Below, one piece after another: positions 1 through 8,291 of a stretch of DNA of 64,000 nt. The notes under the pieces were generated by a model. It saw only the letters and a list, made by a program, of their open reading frames with translations, had not been told where the DNA came from and did no database searches. A program made the position numbers and the translations under genes. Origin of the DNA: Bradyrhizobium sp. 170. GTDB lineage: Bacteria > Pseudomonadota > Alphaproteobacteria > Rhizobiales > Xanthobacteraceae. How positions within the stretch are numbered: position 1 is the first letter of the stretch; every line of letters begins with the position of its first letter. Location: NCBI RefSeq assembly GCF_023101085.1, contig NZ_CP064703.1:5456001-5520000 (forward strand), written 5' to 3'.

Positions 1-909
1 GGCCGTGTATTGCTCGGGCCGCCGGTGCGCGGCGAAATTGAACATCTTGTCCTTGCCCTGGCGGCAGAGATCGAGGTCGAGGTCGGCGACGACAATCTCG
101 TCCGCGAGCGTTTGCGCCTCGGCGACGATCCGGCCATTGGGATCCACGATGCAGGAGCCACCGATCAGTCCGGAGCCATCCTCGTTTCCTGCCTTGGCGA
201 CCGCGATCGCCCAGGTGGCGTTCATGTAGGCGTTGGCCTGGGTCACGAGCCTGGAATGGAAGGTGCGCAGCGCTGCGTCTTCGGAGACACCGCCGTTTGG
301 ATCATACGCCGCGGAGTTGTAGCCGACGCAAACCAGTTCGACGCCTTGCAGGCCCAGCACCCGCCAGGCTTCCGGCCAGCGGCGATCATTGCAGATCATC
401 ATGCCCATGATCGCGTGGCGCCAGTCCGGTCCCGCCCGAAAGGCAGGAAATCCCAGATCGCCATATTCGAAATAGCGCTTCTCGAGCTGCTGGTAGGGTT
501 CGCCGGCACGTGGCTCGACTGAGCCAGGCAAATGCACCTTGCGATAGCGCCCGAGAATTTCGCCGTCGCTATCGACCAGGATCGAACAGTTGAAGCGCTG
601 ACCGTCCGATGTCAGTTCGGCGTAACCGACATAGAAACCGATGCCGAGCGCCTGAGCACGATCGAACAAGGCCTGCACGGCCGGATTCGGCATGCCATGC
701 TCGAAATAATGATCGAGTGCTTTGCCTTCGATGAGCCATCGCGGGAAGAAGGTCGTGAACGCCAATTCGGGAAAAACGACCAGTTTTGCGCCGCGCGCAG
801 CCGCTTCCTCCAGCAACGCCAGCATCCGGGCGAGCGTATGCTCCCGCGTATCAGCTTTTTGCGTCGGCCCCATCTGAGCGGCGGCGGCGCGGAGCATTCG
901 AACCAACAT
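1..909 (-). CDS. N-carbamoyl-D-amino acid hydrolase-like nitrilase-superfamily amidohydrolase (3' end cut by window edge)
   Basis: Reading leftwards from the ATG at 909 gives about 303 residues, still open at base 1. The nitrilase-superfamily triad is visible as E48 (VVFPELAFTTFFPRW), K124 (RYRKVHLPG) and C173 (MMICNDRRWPE). The spacing and surrounding sequence match D-carbamoylases, which cut N-carbamoyl-D-amino acids to the D-amino acid, CO2 and ammonia. Family members are about 304 residues, so only a few C-terminal residues are missing. GGAGG lies just 2 nt before the 909 ATG, so the in-frame ATG at 897 is possible. The gene is divergent from a LysR regulator 149 bp away, which probably controls it. 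Cytoplasmic; substrate inferred from family only. Confidence 0.88.
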   Translation of the reverse strand, partial: MLVRMLRAAAAQMGPTQKADTREHTLARMLALLEEAAARGAKLVVFPELAFTTFFPRWLIEGKALDHYFEHGMPNPAVQALFDRAQALGIGFYVGYAELTSDGQRFNCSILVDSDGEILGRYRKVHLPGSVEPRAGEPYQQLEKRYFEYGDLGFPAFRAGPDWRHAIMGMMICNDRRWPEAWRVLGLQGVELVCVGYNSAAYDPNGGVSEDAALRTFHSRLVTQANAYMNATWAIAVAKAGNEDGSGLIGGSCIVDPNGRIVAEAQTLADEIVVADLDLDLCRQGKDKMFNFAAHRRPEQYTA

Positions 910-1043
910 TGCCTCCAATCTGAGCGGATTGCTTACTCAGGAGGCGGATGATCCAGCTCCGATAGCGCTCCGATGCAGGGGTGATTACGCGGAAGCGCAG
1001 CCCTAAACGCAATCACTCGTGCTATGATATTTTCAGTGATACA

Positions 1044-1058
1044 ATAACCGGTAGTTAT
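1044..1058. promoter_or_regulatory. Inverted repeat next to LysR start, candidate operator
   Basis: ATAAC (1044-1048) and GTTAT (1054-1058) are perfect complements separated by 5 nt, in the intergenic region shared with the divergent hydrolase gene. LysR proteins often bind T-N11-A dyads in such regions. Assignment to this regulator is inference. Confidence 0.4.
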
Positions 1059-1958
1059 ATGAACCTGCGCCAATTGGAGATCCTGCGAGCGGTTATCCGC
1101 CATCGGACCACGGTCGCGGCGGCGGACGAACTGGCGCTGTCGCAGCCGGCGATCAGCAACGCGCTGAAGGCGATGGAGTCGCAGGCGGGCTTCGCCTTGT
1201 TCGAGCGCGTCAACAACCGGCTGTTCCCGACATCAGAGGCGATGGCGCTCTACAAGGAAAGTGAAGCGATCTTTGCGCTCCACGCCAAACTCGAAAATCG
1301 CGTGCGCGATCTGAGAGAGTGCCGCACAGGGCTGCTATCGATCGTGGCGACGCCGCCGCTGGCCTACAGCATTATTCCGCACGCTCTATCGGACTTCCTG
1401 CGCCGCCGTCAGCAGACGCGTGTCTTCTTCGATGTGCGACGCTACGAAGGCATCATCGACGGCGTGTCGAGCAGGGTCGCCGAGCTCGGCTTTGCGCTAG
1501 GGCTGTCGCATCATCCTGGCATTGCGCATGAGGTGGTTCACACCGGCGAAATGGTCTGCGTCCTGCCGCCGAACCATCCGCTGGCCGAACGGCCGGTCAT
1601 TTCCGCTTCCGACCTTGTCGGCTTGCCCTTCATCGGGCTGGAGCGCGGCACGCGGTTGGGCGAAGCCGTGCGCGAGAGCTTTGCGCAGGCCGGCGCGCCG
1701 TTCCAGCCAACCGTCGAGGTGCGATACTGCAATACGGCCTGCGTGCTCGCGGCCGCTGGCGTGGGCGCGGCGGTCGTCGATCCGTTTTCACCGCGCCAGA
1801 GCGGCGGGCAGGACCTCATCGTTCGGCCTTTCACGCCCAAGACCGTGGCGGTGGCCTATATGCTGTGGTCCGAGGCGGAGCCGCTATCGCGCCTGGCCAA
1901 GGCATTCCTGAATCAAGTCCGGCAGGCGAGCCGCTCGCTGGACCGCGATGCCTCTTAA
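1059..1958 (+). CDS. LysR-family transcriptional regulator
   Basis: A 299-residue protein starting MNLRQLEILRAVIRHRTT. The N-terminal winged helix-turn-helix (residues about 1-60, core LALSQPAISNALKAMES) is followed by a periplasmic-binding-protein-like effector domain, at the usual LysR length. An upstream in-frame start at 981 would add 26 residues with no domain support, so 1059 is preferred. It is divergent from the carbamoylase-like gene, the classical arrangement for a LysR protein and its target. An inverted repeat ATAAC-N5-GTTAT directly abuts the start codon and may be part of its operator. The ligand is unknown, possibly a hydantoin or carbamoyl-amino acid derivative. Confidence 0.9.
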   Translation: MNLRQLEILRAVIRHRTTVAAADELALSQPAISNALKAMESQAGFALFERVNNRLFPTSEAMALYKESEAIFALHAKLENRVRDLRECRTGLLSIVATPPLAYSIIPHALSDFLRRRQQTRVFFDVRRYEGIIDGVSSRVAELGFALGLSHHPGIAHEVVHTGEMVCVLPPNHPLAERPVISASDLVGLPFIGLERGTRLGEAVRESFAQAGAPFQPTVEVRYCNTACVLAAAGVGAAVVDPFSPRQSGGQDLIVRPFTPKTVAVAYMLWSEAEPLSRLAKAFLNQVRQASRSLDRDAS

Positions 1959-2027
1959 GCGTTGAATCGCGTGCAACAGGGCGCGCTTGGCTTGAGGCTG
2001 CTCACGTTGCATGCCCGCAGCGAAAAT

Positions 2028-2729
2028 TCACCGCCCGAGCAACTTCTTGATACCGTTCAGTCCGAGGCGCAGGAAGGGGTCGGAATGGACGTAGAAGAAC
2101 TGCACACCCTTTTCGAGCCAATACGGCAATTCGTCGGCCGTCACGAGCGTCCCGGCGATCTTGCCGGCGGCGCGGATCTTGTCGACGGTGAAAGCGACCT
2201 TGTCAATGACGGCTTGCGGCCGCGGCTGGCCGAACGGCGGGGCTGGCGGGTATCCCATGTTCTGTGACAAGTCACCGGGTCCGATGAAGAATACATCGAT
2301 GCCTTCGACGGTGACCAGTTGGTCGATATTGCCGATAGCCTCCAGCGTCTCGACCATCGAGACGACAAGGCGTTTTTCGTGATCGGCCGGACAGGCATAG
2401 CGAACCGCGTCGACGATGGCGCGGGCCTGAGCCGCGGTATCGACCATCGGTACCATCAACCCGTCGGCCCCGGCATTCAGATAGCGGATCAGCAGCGAAC
2501 GCTGGTGGGAATCCGGGCGCACGATCGCGGCTCCGCCGGCACCTCGAATGACCTGCGCCGTATTGCGCACATCCTCGAAACCCCACGCACCATGCTCGCA
2601 GTCGACGAAAATCGAGTCCGCGCCAAGTTCAACCAGTCGCACCGAGAGGCCGGGCGAAACGTGGTGGGGGTTGAACATGGTGATCGCCTCGCCTTTTGAC
2701 AGGCGCTCGCGCAGCTTCGCTCCATTCAT
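2028..2729 (-). CDS. HpcH/HpaI-family aldolase (class II, metal dependent)
   Basis: A 233-residue protein of the HpcH/HpaI aldolase/citrate lyase family, which cleaves 2-keto-3-deoxy or 4-hydroxy-2-oxo acids to pyruvate or a 2-oxoacid plus an aldehyde. The diagnostic segment FVDCEHGAWGFEDV carries the catalytic His46, Arg71 lies in IVRPDSH, and metal ligands are Glu128 (SMVETLEA) and Asp153 (FIGPGDLSQ). Length is slightly short for the family (about 250). The next gene downstream is a decayed SDR, so the two may once have formed a small degradative operon. The exact substrate cannot be read from sequence. Confidence 0.88.
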   Translation of the reverse strand: MNGAKLRERLSKGEAITMFNPHHVSPGLSVRLVELGADSIFVDCEHGAWGFEDVRNTAQVIRGAGGAAIVRPDSHQRSLLIRYLNAGADGLMVPMVDTAAQARAIVDAVRYACPADHEKRLVVSMVETLEAIGNIDQLVTVEGIDVFFIGPGDLSQNMGYPPAPPFGQPRPQAVIDKVAFTVDKIRAAGKIAGTLVTADELPYWLEKGVQFFYVHSDPFLRLGLNGIKKLLGR

Positions 2730-2745
2730 GGCCGTTCCTTCCGGT

Positions 2746-3298
2746 CTATTTCTTTGGCTTGTCGGGGGTGTCGTCCGGTGCGCCCACCCAGCGCGCGGTC
2801 TCGATATCGGCCGAGGTGTCGCGCATGAAAGTCGGGCAGATCTGCAGTTCGGGGATCATCGCGCCCTTCTGCAGGCTGGCACAAAGCAGCACCGCCCGGG
2901 CCACATCATGCGGATCGAGCATGACCGCGCGTTCACTATCCAGCGGTGGGCGGGCACGATTGTCCATGATCGGCGTGTTAGTCTCACCGGGCAAAATGGT
3001 CGTCGCGCGGATGCCCTGGTTGCGATAGGTGTTGTGCAGGAAGGTCATGAAGTTTTTGACCGCCGCCTTCGCCGCTCCGTAGGCGGCTCCGCCCAGCAGA
3101 TTCGGATTGAGCGCTGCAAGTGACGAGACCGTGATGATCGTGCCCTCGCCCTTCGCAATCATGCCGGGCAGGACCGCCTGGCCCCAACAGAAAGAGCGGC
3201 CGCACGAAGACCTGGTGGAACTCTTGGTTTTCCGGCGACCTTGAGGACAAGGTCGCGCGGAGCGCGGCCGGGATAGGCCCTGAACCACTCCAGGGCGC
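2746..3298 (-). pseudogene. Short-chain dehydrogenase/reductase, N-terminally truncated and frameshifted
   Basis: The C-terminal half of an SDR reads cleanly from about 3185 down to the stop at 2746: GQAVLPGMIAKGEGTIITVS, then the catalytic Ser (VSSLAALN) and Tyr-Lys motif (AAYGAAKAAVK). Upstream, SDR-like sequence continues only by changing frame: EFHQVFVRPLFLLG in a second frame and ALEWFRAYPGRAPRDLVLKV in a third. The NAD-binding TGxxxGxG segment is absent, and the remnant ends against the stop codon of the next minus-strand gene. Two frame changes plus loss of the Rossmann N-terminus argue for a dead gene rather than a sequencing slip. Confidence 0.82.
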
Positions 3299-3730
3299 TC
3301 ACAAATTGTTCTGCAAATATTCGAACACGTAGTCGGCGTCGTTGCTCGAATTGAAATTAACCTGGTAGTCGATCGTGCCATCCTTGAGCACAACCGTGCG
3401 CTGCGGTCCAAAACTACAAGTCAGGCTTTTGATCTTCTGTTTGACGGCTTCCTTGCCGGCCTGGGAGTCACAGACGCGCCGCATGGCTTCGAGAGCTGCG
3501 CCGCAGTAACTGTATACGCTGTAGGTCTTCCGATCCTCCGGCGTCGGCGGCTTCGACCAGTCAAACTTCGCCGTGAGACTGTTGCCGCACCGCTCGTTGG
3601 TGGAGGTAACCTCTCCCGCGAGATACTTTTCCTGGTCCGCGAAATACTCCTTGTCCTTGAGCGATTGCGCAAGCGCGACCGAGGAGGAGATCGAGAGCAC
3701 GACGACGGCGACACCGGCACGGATATTCAT
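3299..3730 (-). CDS. Small secreted protein of unknown function, four cysteines
   Basis: A 143-residue protein. The ATG at 3730 is preferred over an in-frame TTG at 3745 because GGAG lies 9 nt before it. A signal peptide is clear (MNIRAGVAVVVLSISSSVAL, cleavage after ALAQ). The mature part has four Cys (NERCGN, YSYCGA, RRVCDS, LTCSFG), suggesting two periplasmic disulfides. It contains a lysine- and aspartate-rich segment and no domain I recognise. It resembles the gene at 7754-8110 only in general design (signal peptide, about 100 mature residues, four Cys). Confidence 0.72.
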   Translation of the reverse strand: MNIRAGVAVVVLSISSSVALAQSLKDKEYFADQEKYLAGEVTSTNERCGNSLTAKFDWSKPPTPEDRKTYSVYSYCGAALEAMRRVCDSQAGKEAVKQKIKSLTCSFGPQRTVVLKDGTIDYQVNFNSSNDADYVFEYLQNNL

Positions 3731-4010
3731 AGCGGATAACTCCAAGTTAGATGTTCATGCGCGCATCCCGTGGGGGCACGGCGTCCGGCCACTGCGACGG
3801 ACCCAGGGATAGACGGACAGCGGCGGTGATTTTCCTGCGTCATCGCAGCACCTGGAGCGGCGCATCTTGATTGAAGCATTTTTGAATCATGAATGCGCCG
3901 CGTTCAGCGTAGGTGTCGGCCGCAAAAATTCCGCATTTGTTTCTCATCTCTCGCTGCGCTCATCAGCGGCACCGCATCCCGCGGATTGTCGTGATGCTGT
4001 GAGGTCTGCC

Positions 4011-4739
4011 ATGTCCGGACGTTTTCGAGCGGCCGTCGTCGGCGCCGCCCTTGCCCTGATCGCCGGCCATGATGCCCTCGCCGCGGAGAGCGGCCTGCGG
4101 CTTCGCATCGGGCATTACAGCACCGGCAGCGGATTGATCGGCTTTGTGATCGACCGCATGGGAACGCCGATCAAGCTGCGCTTCGACGGCTCCGCCGAAA
4201 TCCTGGCCTTGACTGCCGAGCCGGCTCCTTACGCTTCGATGACGCTCAAGCGCGACGACGGTGTCTCGGTTCTTCGGATCTACGAAACGGGCCGCGTCCT
4301 TGTATTCAGCGACAAATTGTCGGGCGGTTCGGCTGACGCGTATCACGACCAGGACGCCGAGCCACTCGTCGTCAAGAACGCAACGAAAGAGCAGGCCGAG
4401 ACCGCGGCCGAATTGCTCGGGCTCAGGCTTAGGCGCGCGGGCGCCCCGGCGCTCAAAATCTCGCTCGACGCACCGCGTCTTTCCGATGATTCCGCCGCAT
4501 GGTCCGCCATGGCAGACGCAATCGCCGTCACAGGAACAGTCCTGGCTGAGATGCTCACCTCACCGATCGCACGCGAGATCATCGCTGCGAAATTGCAGCG
4601 CGTCGTCATCCGCGACGCCGACCGGGTCGACGTCAAACTGGCGGGCGACACCCTGATCGTAGAGGTCGAAGCCAGGGAGGCGATCACAGGCCGGCCGTCC
4701 TCAGCGCGCCTCAAGTCTGCGATCGGAGACCTTCTGTAG
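4011..4739 (+). CDS. Exported protein of unknown function
   Basis: A 242-residue protein starting MSGRFRAAVVGAALALIAGH with a signal peptide cleaved near ALAAES. The ATG at 4011 has GAGG 6 nt upstream; the longer reading from 3867 adds 48 residues without signal-peptide character and is rejected. The mature part is beta-rich with an ordered domain at residues about 25-120 (RLRIGHYSTGSGLIGFVIDR) and a helical C-terminal half. No catalytic motif or family is recognised. It stands alone, with no operon partner on either side. Confidence 0.65.
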   Translation: MSGRFRAAVVGAALALIAGHDALAAESGLRLRIGHYSTGSGLIGFVIDRMGTPIKLRFDGSAEILALTAEPAPYASMTLKRDDGVSVLRIYETGRVLVFSDKLSGGSADAYHDQDAEPLVVKNATKEQAETAAELLGLRLRRAGAPALKISLDAPRLSDDSAAWSAMADAIAVTGTVLAEMLTSPIAREIIAAKLQRVVIRDADRVDVKLAGDTLIVEVEAREAITGRPSSARLKSAIGDLL

Positions 4740-4896
4740 CTGGATCGATATCCGGGCTCGAATTATCAGCAGGTGGCACGGAGAAAAATGCTGCGCCTGT
4801 CCGTCCCTCTATCGTGATGTGGTGGCGACGGCCGCAGGCCGTCTCGGAATATCACCGCGCTATGGTGCGCAATGTTGTCAAGGAGGAAGGAATCCA

Positions 4897-5331
4897 ATGT
4901 CGGGTCTGATCACTGGGCTGGTTTTGGTCGCGCTTGGCGTCCTGGCGGCCGCTTCGAGCCTCGTCGCGAGGCGTCCGGACGCGCGGGCGTATATCGAACT
5001 GCTGCTACCCTACCAGGGATGGTTCGGATTTATCACTTGCCTGTGGGGCGCCTGGATCATCATCAACGCGATCATCAACCTGAATTGGTTCAGCTACGTG
5101 CCGGTCTGGTGGTTGACCTACCTCGCGACCGGCGTACTAATTGCGTCGCTCGGCCTGCTACTCGGCTATGCGCTGCTGACGAAGTTCATTTTCAACCACA
5201 GCGCCCAGGCAACGCAGCGCGGCGAGCAGATTCGCGCCGTCATTGTGCCCTATCAGATCGTGCTCGGTTATGCTGCGATCGTCCTCGGCCTATGGACGAT
5301 CGTCGCCACGTTTCTCTATCGTATCACCTAG
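4897..5331 (+). CDS. Small integral membrane protein of unknown function
   Basis: A 144-residue protein with about four predicted membrane segments (LITGLVLVALGVLAAASSLV; FGFITCLWGAWIIINAIINL; LTYLATGVLIASLGLLLGYA; IVLGYAAIVLGLWTIVATFL). The start is fixed by a strong AAGGAGGAAGG sequence just before the ATG at 4897. No catalytic residues are evident. A degenerate partial copy of the gene follows about 150 bp downstream, so the locus has been duplicated. Confidence 0.72.
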   Translation: MSGLITGLVLVALGVLAAASSLVARRPDARAYIELLLPYQGWFGFITCLWGAWIIINAIINLNWFSYVPVWWLTYLATGVLIASLGLLLGYALLTKFIFNHSAQATQRGEQIRAVIVPYQIVLGYAAIVLGLWTIVATFLYRIT

Positions 5332-5407
5332 AGCATGATCCGGAAAAATCATGCCCTCGGGTCACGATCCGATCAGGGGGCACCGATTTTCCGAAAAGAT
5401 CATGTTC
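5331..5407. repeat. Palindromic intergenic repeat (GAGCATGATC family)
   Basis: Left arm GAGCATGATCCGGAAAAATC and right arm TTTTCCGAAAAGATCATGTTC are near-perfect complements around a roughly 35 bp centre. The repeat begins on the last base of the preceding stop codon. The same arms recur at 7508-7541 and 7555-7655, so this is a dispersed repeat family, possibly also acting as a transcription terminator here. Confidence 0.75.
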
Positions 5408-5477
5408 AACAACAAGCTGCAGCGCGATGACGATTCACCTTGAACTCATCGCGCTCCAGCAAGTTGCTGAAAATCGT

Positions 5478-5650
5478 ATGCTGTGTTTGGTCAACGGCTT
5501 GGTTCTCGTCACGCTTGGCACACTGCCGGCGGCTTCGATCATGCTCCGGGATTGTCTCACCTGCCGTTGGCGGCGTCTGGATCGTCATCAGCGTGATCAT
5601 CTTGCCTGAACCGCTCGTCGCCGGTTACGCGCCCATGATGAAGTTCGCAG
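5478..5650 (+). pseudogene. Degenerate partial copy of the membrane protein gene at 4897-5331
   Basis: The reading MLCLVNGLVLVTLGTLPAAS (from 5478) parallels the start of the intact gene (MSGLITGLVLVALGVLAAAS), including at the DNA level. After about 30 residues the similarity moves to another frame (GGVWIVISVIIL versus GAWIIINAIINL) and then fades. An internal deletion and frameshift leave no usable gene. The remnant indicates a past tandem duplication separated by a palindromic repeat. Confidence 0.6.
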
Positions 5651-5772
5651 CCGACCTGCCGACCCGCAGCATGCACATCATCCGGCCACAGAGCTGACAA
5701 ACAATGAGTTGACGGATAATGGCGCTCAACCGCCGAACAGTTTGGCCCGCTAGAGCATCGACGAGAGCATCC

Positions 5773-7398
5773 ATGTTGAAAACAAACTCGTGCCTCGCGA
5801 TCCTCGTGCTGAGCGTCGCGCTAGGCTTCGCCACGATCGCGCGCGCGGAGAAGCGCGTCGCCCTGCTGGTCGGCAATAACGCCTATGAGAACATTCCACG
5901 GCTGCAGACCGCCGTCAACGACGCGCGCGCGGTCGGCACCGCCCTGCGCCGGCTCGGCTTCTCGGTGATGGTCGTCGAGAACCAGCCGCGCCGTGCCATG
6001 AGCGAGGCCATGCTCGCTTTCGACAAAATGATCGAACCGGGCGACATCGCGCTGTTCTTCTTCGCCGGACACGGCTTCGAGATCCGCGGTCAGAACTACC
6101 TGTTGCCGACAGACATCCCGGAGGTCCGCGAAGGACAGGAAGAGCTGATCCGCGATTCCGCGTTTCCAGCCGACCGGATCATCGACCGGCTGCAGGCGCG
6201 CGGCGCCCGCACGGCGGTGCTCATGCTCGACGCCTGCCGCAACAATCCGTTCGAACGACCGGGCGGGCGCGGGCTCAGGGGCAGCGGCGGGCTCGCCGCG
6301 ATGACGCCTGCCGAGGGCGTGTTCATCATGTTCTCCGCTGGCGCCAAGCAGACCGCGCTCGACCGGCTGTCCACCACCGAGCGCGCCTCGAACTCCGTGT
6401 TCACGCGAAACCTCGTCCGCCGGCTGGCGGAGCCTGACCTGACGCTGGTGCAGATTGCAAAGCGCTTGCAAATCGAGGTTCGGCAGTTGGCGGCGAGCGT
6501 CGGCCTCGAGCAAACGCCGGCCTACTACGACCAGGTCGTCGGCGAGATCGTGCTCAACGCAAGCGGACGCACCACGCCCGCCGACCCGCCGCCACCACAG
6601 ACCGCGGCCCTGCTCTCCGACGTCGACAAACGCGCCGCCGAGGCCGTGCCGGCTCCCCCGACCGATCCTGCGATCGCCGAACTTGACGCGCTGGCGGCCG
6701 CGAAGAGCTGGAGCGAGCTCCGCAGCCACCTGACAACGGTGAGGCCGACCGCGCGCGACGCACACTGGGCTTCGTTGGCCGAACAAGCCGCGATCGGCGA
6801 ATTAACTCCACTTGCAACGTCGCCGCGCCCGTTTGACGATCGGCTTGCGGCGCTCGAGCGCTATGCCACGACCTTTCCGATCCTGAACGACAACCCGAAA
6901 TTCCTGGCCCTGCGCTCGTCGATCGGCCTGTCCGCGTTCGGCGACTGCCTTGAGCAGGCTTACGGGGCAGCCGATTGCCGCCGGGGACTGGAGAACTTCG
7001 TGCGCACAACGCCCAAGAGCGTCGGCACGGCGCGCGCCGACCTCGCGCGTGACGCCGCCCATCTCGTCGGACGCAAGCTCAACCGCTCGGCCGCTGCGCC
7101 GTTTTTCGCCATCGCGATCGAGGCGCCGGCCGAAACGAATGCGGCAGTCTGTACGGATCCAGATCTCACGGACGCCGTCATTGCCGCACTCAGCCGGCCT
7201 CCCGACTGGGATGAAGCCAAGGCGTCGAAGGCGCTCACGGAAGCCTGCTGGAGCACACTCGGCCCTGCGGTAGTGGCGCAGGTCGCGCGCGAGACTGGCG
7301 ACAGCTACTACCTTGGCAATGCCTGCCCGACACTGCTGCGGCGCGACGCTCTAACGGGACTGCGCGCGGCCCGCTGCCAGGAGATTAAATCGCGATAG
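5773..7398 (+). CDS. Secreted caspase-like (peptidase C14) protein
   Basis: A 541-residue protein. The ATG at 5773 begins a signal peptide (MLKTNSCLAILVLSVALGFA, cleavage after ARA). Residues about 26-250 form a caspase/metacaspase fold: RVALLVGNNAYENIPRL at the first strand, catalytic His100 in FFFAGHGFE and catalytic Cys155 in LMLDACRNNPF. The C-terminal 290 residues form a separate region with a proline-rich linker (near residue 270) and several Cys, possibly a substrate- or partner-binding module. Export to the periplasm implies a role other than classical cytoplasmic cell death. It is flanked by palindromic repeats and has no operon partner. Confidence 0.88.
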   Translation: MLKTNSCLAILVLSVALGFATIARAEKRVALLVGNNAYENIPRLQTAVNDARAVGTALRRLGFSVMVVENQPRRAMSEAMLAFDKMIEPGDIALFFFAGHGFEIRGQNYLLPTDIPEVREGQEELIRDSAFPADRIIDRLQARGARTAVLMLDACRNNPFERPGGRGLRGSGGLAAMTPAEGVFIMFSAGAKQTALDRLSTTERASNSVFTRNLVRRLAEPDLTLVQIAKRLQIEVRQLAASVGLEQTPAYYDQVVGEIVLNASGRTTPADPPPPQTAALLSDVDKRAAEAVPAPPTDPAIAELDALAAAKSWSELRSHLTTVRPTARDAHWASLAEQAAIGELTPLATSPRPFDDRLAALERYATTFPILNDNPKFLALRSSIGLSAFGDCLEQAYGAADCRRGLENFVRTTPKSVGTARADLARDAAHLVGRKLNRSAAAPFFAIAIEAPAETNAAVCTDPDLTDAVIAALSRPPDWDEAKASKALTEACWSTLGPAVVAQVARETGDSYYLGNACPTLLRRDALTGLRAARCQEIKSR

Positions 7399-7507
7399 GC
7401 GAGATAGTCACGTCGCTTTCGAGGCCCCCACGACAAGCGGCGGGTCTCATCTTGAACCTAGAACGCGATGAGTTCAGGAAAAAATCGTCATCGGCGCTAT
7501 ATTGTCT

Positions 7508-7541
7508 GAGCATGATCTTTTCGGAAAACCAGATCATGCTC
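7508..7541. repeat. Palindromic repeat, compact copy
   Basis: GAGCATGATC (7508-7517) and GATCATGCTC (7532-7541) are perfect complements around TTTTCGGAAAACCA. It is a short member of the family seen at 5331-5407. Confidence 0.75.
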
Positions 7542-7554
7542 TGGCTCATTTCTT

Positions 7555-7655
7555 GAGCATGATCTCCGCGCAAAAACGCGCCGCCGTTGTTTGGTTCAAG
7601 GGGGAAACCGCTGTTCCACCATCGGCCTGAGGGCACGTTTCTCCGGATCACGCTC
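7555..7655. repeat. Palindromic repeat, long copy
   Basis: GAGCATGATCTCCGCGCAAA at the left and a right arm ending CTCCGGATCACGCTC pair with one mismatch in the outer ten bases. It lies 13 bp after the compact copy, giving a tandem pair. Confidence 0.6.
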
Positions 7656-7753
7656 TGGCGGGATGAACTCCAGGTTCTTCGCCTGGACGCGCCGTGCTCA
7701 GAAGGCTGGGGCGATCAGATGAGCACCCCAGCCTTCCTGCCCGCGCGGCTACA

Positions 7754-8110
7754 TCAGAACGAGCAGCCGAAGCTTTGCAGCGAGGTCTTGATCGCGTCCA
7801 TCGTCTGCTTACACGTCCCTTCCATGGTCGACTTCGCTGATGGACTCTTGGCCATATCAAGCCACACCTTGCGCGTCTGGTCGAGCTGCGCCTTGTAGGT
7901 CGCGCGCTGTGCCTCCGGAAGCTTCGACGTAACGCAACTATCATATTTTTGCAGAAATTCGTCGCAAGCGGCGATGCCGGTGCTCTGCGCACGTGCAGGC
8001 CCGGCTACGGCAATCGCGAGCAAAGCGGCCCCCGCCAAATGCAGGAGAAGCAACGCTCTGCGCATGCTCAAGCGTGATCCGATCGCAGCCTTCGTCGTTG
8101 TATAACGCAT
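7754..8110 (-). CDS. Small secreted protein of unknown function, four cysteines
   Basis: A 118-residue protein. The ATG at 8110 has GGAG 9 nt upstream. A basic start and hydrophobic core (LLLLHLAGAALLAIAVAG, cleavage after ARAQ) make a signal peptide. The mature domain of about 77 residues has four Cys in two pairs (AACDEFLQKYDSC and EGTCKQTMDA...FGCSF), typical of small helical periplasmic proteins with two disulfides. No named family is recognised. It is transcribed toward the repeat-filled gap. Confidence 0.72.
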   Translation of the reverse strand: MRYTTTKAAIGSRLSMRRALLLLHLAGAALLAIAVAGPARAQSTGIAACDEFLQKYDSCVTSKLPEAQRATYKAQLDQTRKVWLDMAKSPSAKSTMEGTCKQTMDAIKTSLQSFGCSF

Positions 8111-8291
8111 TATCTCTTGCTCCTTTGTAGCGTGAGAGTTTGGATGGCAACATTGGAGCAGACGGACAGGCTCTCACTTTTGGTCTGTCGCCAGCCATCG
8201 CGATGTCTCGTTAGGCCGGTCCTCGTGATAGAACACAACGCACCTCCCGCAACCGAGATGTGGCCCGGACGACTTAAGCGTCGAGTTTAGG

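Larger units (their letters stand above)
7399..7753. other. Intergenic region carrying palindromic repeats, no gene seen
   Basis: These 355 bp lie between convergent genes. They contain the two GAGCATGATC-armed palindromes annotated separately and otherwise no reading frame with plausible codon use or start. It probably serves as the terminator region for both neighbours. Confidence 0.6.

Noticed and set aside
10..951. Plus-strand open frames of 139-170 codons at the left edge
   Set aside because: They lie opposite the carbamoylase-like gene, whose minus-strand translation shows an intact catalytic triad; the plus frames have no family resemblance.
4775..4800. A possible sigma-54 promoter (TGGCAC...) before the small membrane protein
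   Set aside because: The distance from GG to the downstream GC is 13 nt instead of 10, so the -24/-12 spacing is wrong.
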